Positions 4,928 through 6,382 of a DNA stretch of 6,382 nucleotides are shown here, in pieces. The DNA is from DASWUD01 sp036401755. Lineage in GTDB: Bacteria > Pseudomonadota > Gammaproteobacteria > Thiohalomonadales > Thiohalomonadaceae. Below the pieces are notes generated by a model. That model worked only from the letters and a program-made list of their open reading frames with translations. It searched no databases and was not told where the DNA came from. The stretch's first letter is position 1. Each line of letters begins with the position of its first letter. The stretch lies in NCBI GenBank assembly GCA_036401755.1, contig DASWUD010000267.1, forward strand, positions 1 through 6,382. The letters run 5' to 3'. The position numbers and the translations under genes were made by a program.

Positions 4928-6382
4928 ATGACAGTTATGACCCGTGAAGAGACCGAAGCCCTCATTGCCGAGGTGCTGGAGGTCTATCCCGCCGAGGCGA
5001 AAGAAGATCGCGCCAAGCATTTGACGGCCAACGATGCCAGCGCCGACAAATCGAACAAGTGCATCACCTCCAACCGCAAATCGCTGCCCGGTGTAATGAC
5101 CATCCGTGGCTGTGCCTACGCAGGATCGAAGGGCGTAGTGTGGGGCCCCATCAAGGACATGATCCACATCTCCCACGGCCCGGTAGGCTGCGGACAATAT
5201 TCGCGCGCCGGCCGCCGTAATTACTACGTCGGTACCACCGGCGTGAACACCTTCGGCACCATGAACTTCACCTCCGATTTCCAGGAGAAGGACATCGTGT
5301 TCGGCGGCGACAAGAAACTCGCCAAGCTGATCGAAGAAGTGGAAACCCTGTTCCCTCTCAACAAGGGAATCTCGGTGCAATCCGAATGCCCCATCGGCCT
5401 GATCGGTGACGATATCGAAGCGGTATCGAAAAAAGCGGCCAAAGAATTGAACAAGCCGGTGGTGCCGGTGCGCTGCGAAGGTTTCCGTGGCGTCTCCCAA
5501 TCGCTCGGCCACCACATCGCCAACGACGCCATCCGTGACCACATGCTGGAAGGCGTGGAGAAGAAAGAGGGCGGCAAGTACGATGTCTCCGTCATCGGTG
5601 ACTACAACATCGGCGGTGACGCCTGGTCCTCGCGCATCCTGCTCGAAGAGATGGGTCTCAATGTGGTAGCGCAGTGGTCCGGCGACGGCACCGTCGAAGA
5701 GATGAAAGCGTGCCCACAGGTGAAGCTCAATCTGCTCCATTGCTACCGCTCCATGAATTACATCTCCCGCTACATGGAAGAGAAGTTCGGCATTCCCTGG
5801 CTGGAGTACAACTTCTTCGGTCCCACCAAGATCGCCGAATCGCTGCGCGCCATCGCTGCCCACTTCGACGACACCATCAAGGCCAACGCCGAGAAGGTGA
5901 TCGCCAAGTATCAGCCGCTGATGCAGGCGGTGATCGACAAGTACAAGCCGCGTCTTGCCGGCAAGAAGGTGATGCTCTACGTCGGCGGTCTGCGTCCGCG
6001 TCACGTCATCGGCGCCTACGAGGACCTCGGCATGGAAGTGGTTGGTACCGGTTACGAGTTCGCTCACAACGACGACTACGACCGCACTATCAAGGAGATG
6101 GGCAACGCGACCCTGATCTATGACGACGTTACCGGTTACGAGTTCGAAGAGTTCGTCAAGAAGATTAAGCCCGACCTGATCGGCTCCGGCATCAAGGAGA
6201 AATACATCTTCCAGAAGATGGGCATCCCCTTCCGCCAGATGCACTCGTGGGATTACTCCGGCCCGTACCATGGCTATGACGGCTTCGCTATCTTCGCCCG
6301 CGACATGGACATGGCCATCAACAGCCCCACCTGGAGCCGCATGAAGGCGCCATGGCTGGGTGGTGAAGCCGCACCTATGGCG
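4928..6382 (+). CDS. nifD: Nitrogenase molybdenum-iron protein alpha chain NifD (3' end beyond window)
   Basis: The window holds 485 codons with no stop; the family is about 480-495 residues (A. vinelandii 492), so only the last few residues should be missing. NifD pairs with NifK in the alpha2-beta2 MoFe protein, where N2 is reduced. All key residues are present: P-cluster ligands C62 (IRGCAYA), C88 (PVGCGQ) and C154 (QSECPIG); FeMo-cofactor ligands C272 (LLHCYRSMNY) and H439 (QMHSWDYSGP); and the active-site Q191 and H195 in GVSQSLGHH. The last two ligands are offset by three from A. vinelandii Cys275 and His442, a small deletion between residues 200 and 270. Translation starts at 4928 behind TAAGGAG. 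It is 124 bases after nifH, in the same operon, under the nifH promoter; nifK is expected next. Coding is intact with no frameshift. Confidence 0.98.
   Translation, partial: MTVMTREETEALIAEVLEVYPAEAKEDRAKHLTANDASADKSNKCITSNRKSLPGVMTIRGCAYAGSKGVVWGPIKDMIHISHGPVGCGQYSRAGRRNYYVGTTGVNTFGTMNFTSDFQEKDIVFGGDKKLAKLIEEVETLFPLNKGISVQSECPIGLIGDDIEAVSKKAAKELNKPVVPVRCEGFRGVSQSLGHHIANDAIRDHMLEGVEKKEGGKYDVSVIGDYNIGGDAWSSRILLEEMGLNVVAQWSGDGTVEEMKACPQVKLNLLHCYRSMNYISRYMEEKFGIPWLEYNFFGPTKIAESLRAIAAHFDDTIKANAEKVIAKYQPLMQAVIDKYKPRLAGKKVMLYVGGLRPRHVIGAYEDLGMEVVGTGYEFAHNDDYDRTIKEMGNATLIYDDVTGYEFEEFVKKIKPDLIGSGIKEKYIFQKMGIPFRQMHSWDYSGPYHGYDGFAIFARDMDMAINSPTWSRMKAPWLGGEAAPMA

Noticed and set aside
3925..4965. 346-residue minus-strand open frame opposite nifH
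   Set aside because: It is an antisense shadow of nifH with no recognisable motif; nifH on the plus strand is certain.
4889..6271. 460-residue minus-strand open frame opposite nifD
   Set aside because: It is an antisense shadow of intact nifD, is low in complexity (Val/Asp/His/Gly rich) and has no family resemblance.
1..6382. CRISPR arrays, tRNA or rRNA genes, insertion sequences
   Set aside because: No regularly spaced repeats, tRNA-like cloverleaf, rRNA sequence or transposase gene was seen on either strand.

Overview
This window is a nitrogen-fixation locus. It holds the 5' part of the molybdenum-nitrogenase structural operon (complete nifH, nearly complete nifD) beside genes for reversible ADP-ribosylation of the Fe protein. 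NifH and NifD are of the gammaproteobacterial/Azotobacter-like type. The lipoprotein signal and the sigma-54/NifA/IHF promoter layout also point to a free-living or symbiotic proteobacterial diazotroph, most likely a gammaproteobacterium such as a sulfur-oxidising or phototrophic Chromatiales-like lineage. The species cannot be named from this sequence alone.

Layout, left to right. draG (+, 21-911) encodes the dinitrogenase reductase-activating glycohydrolase. Next is a small outer-membrane-type lipoprotein of unknown role (+, 1048-1386). A convergent gap with weak hairpins follows (1387-1485). Two overlapping minus-strand genes come next: a SIR2-like (NAD-binding fold) protein (2570-1710) and a 74-residue four-cysteine protein (1710-1486). 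A 354-base spacer (2571-2924) carries a sigma-54-type promoter and a NifA-type TGT-N10-ACA site that appear to serve those two genes. draT (minus, 3752-2925) encodes the NAD-dependent ADP-ribosyltransferase. The 166-base divergent region between draT and nifH holds a textbook nif promoter: NifA site, IHF site, then -24/-12 element. nifH (+, 3919-4803), a 67-base palindromic REP/MITE-like element, and nifD (+, 4928 to the window edge) complete the window.

How it works together. DraT transfers ADP-ribose from NAD+ to one arginine of NifH (Arg101 here) and switches nitrogenase off when ammonium is added or energy falls. DraG removes the group. In Rhodospirillum and Azospirillum draT and draG are adjacent and co-oriented. 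Here they are separated by about 2 kb and lie on opposite strands, with a lipoprotein gene and a SIR2-like/four-Cys pair between them.

The most interesting point is that the SIR2-like pair has its own nif-style control signals and sits between the two NAD/ADP-ribose enzymes of nitrogenase switch-off. It may be an undescribed accessory part of that switch. The SIR2-like protein keeps the glycine-rich and Asn motifs of the family but has Met where the catalytic His is normally found.
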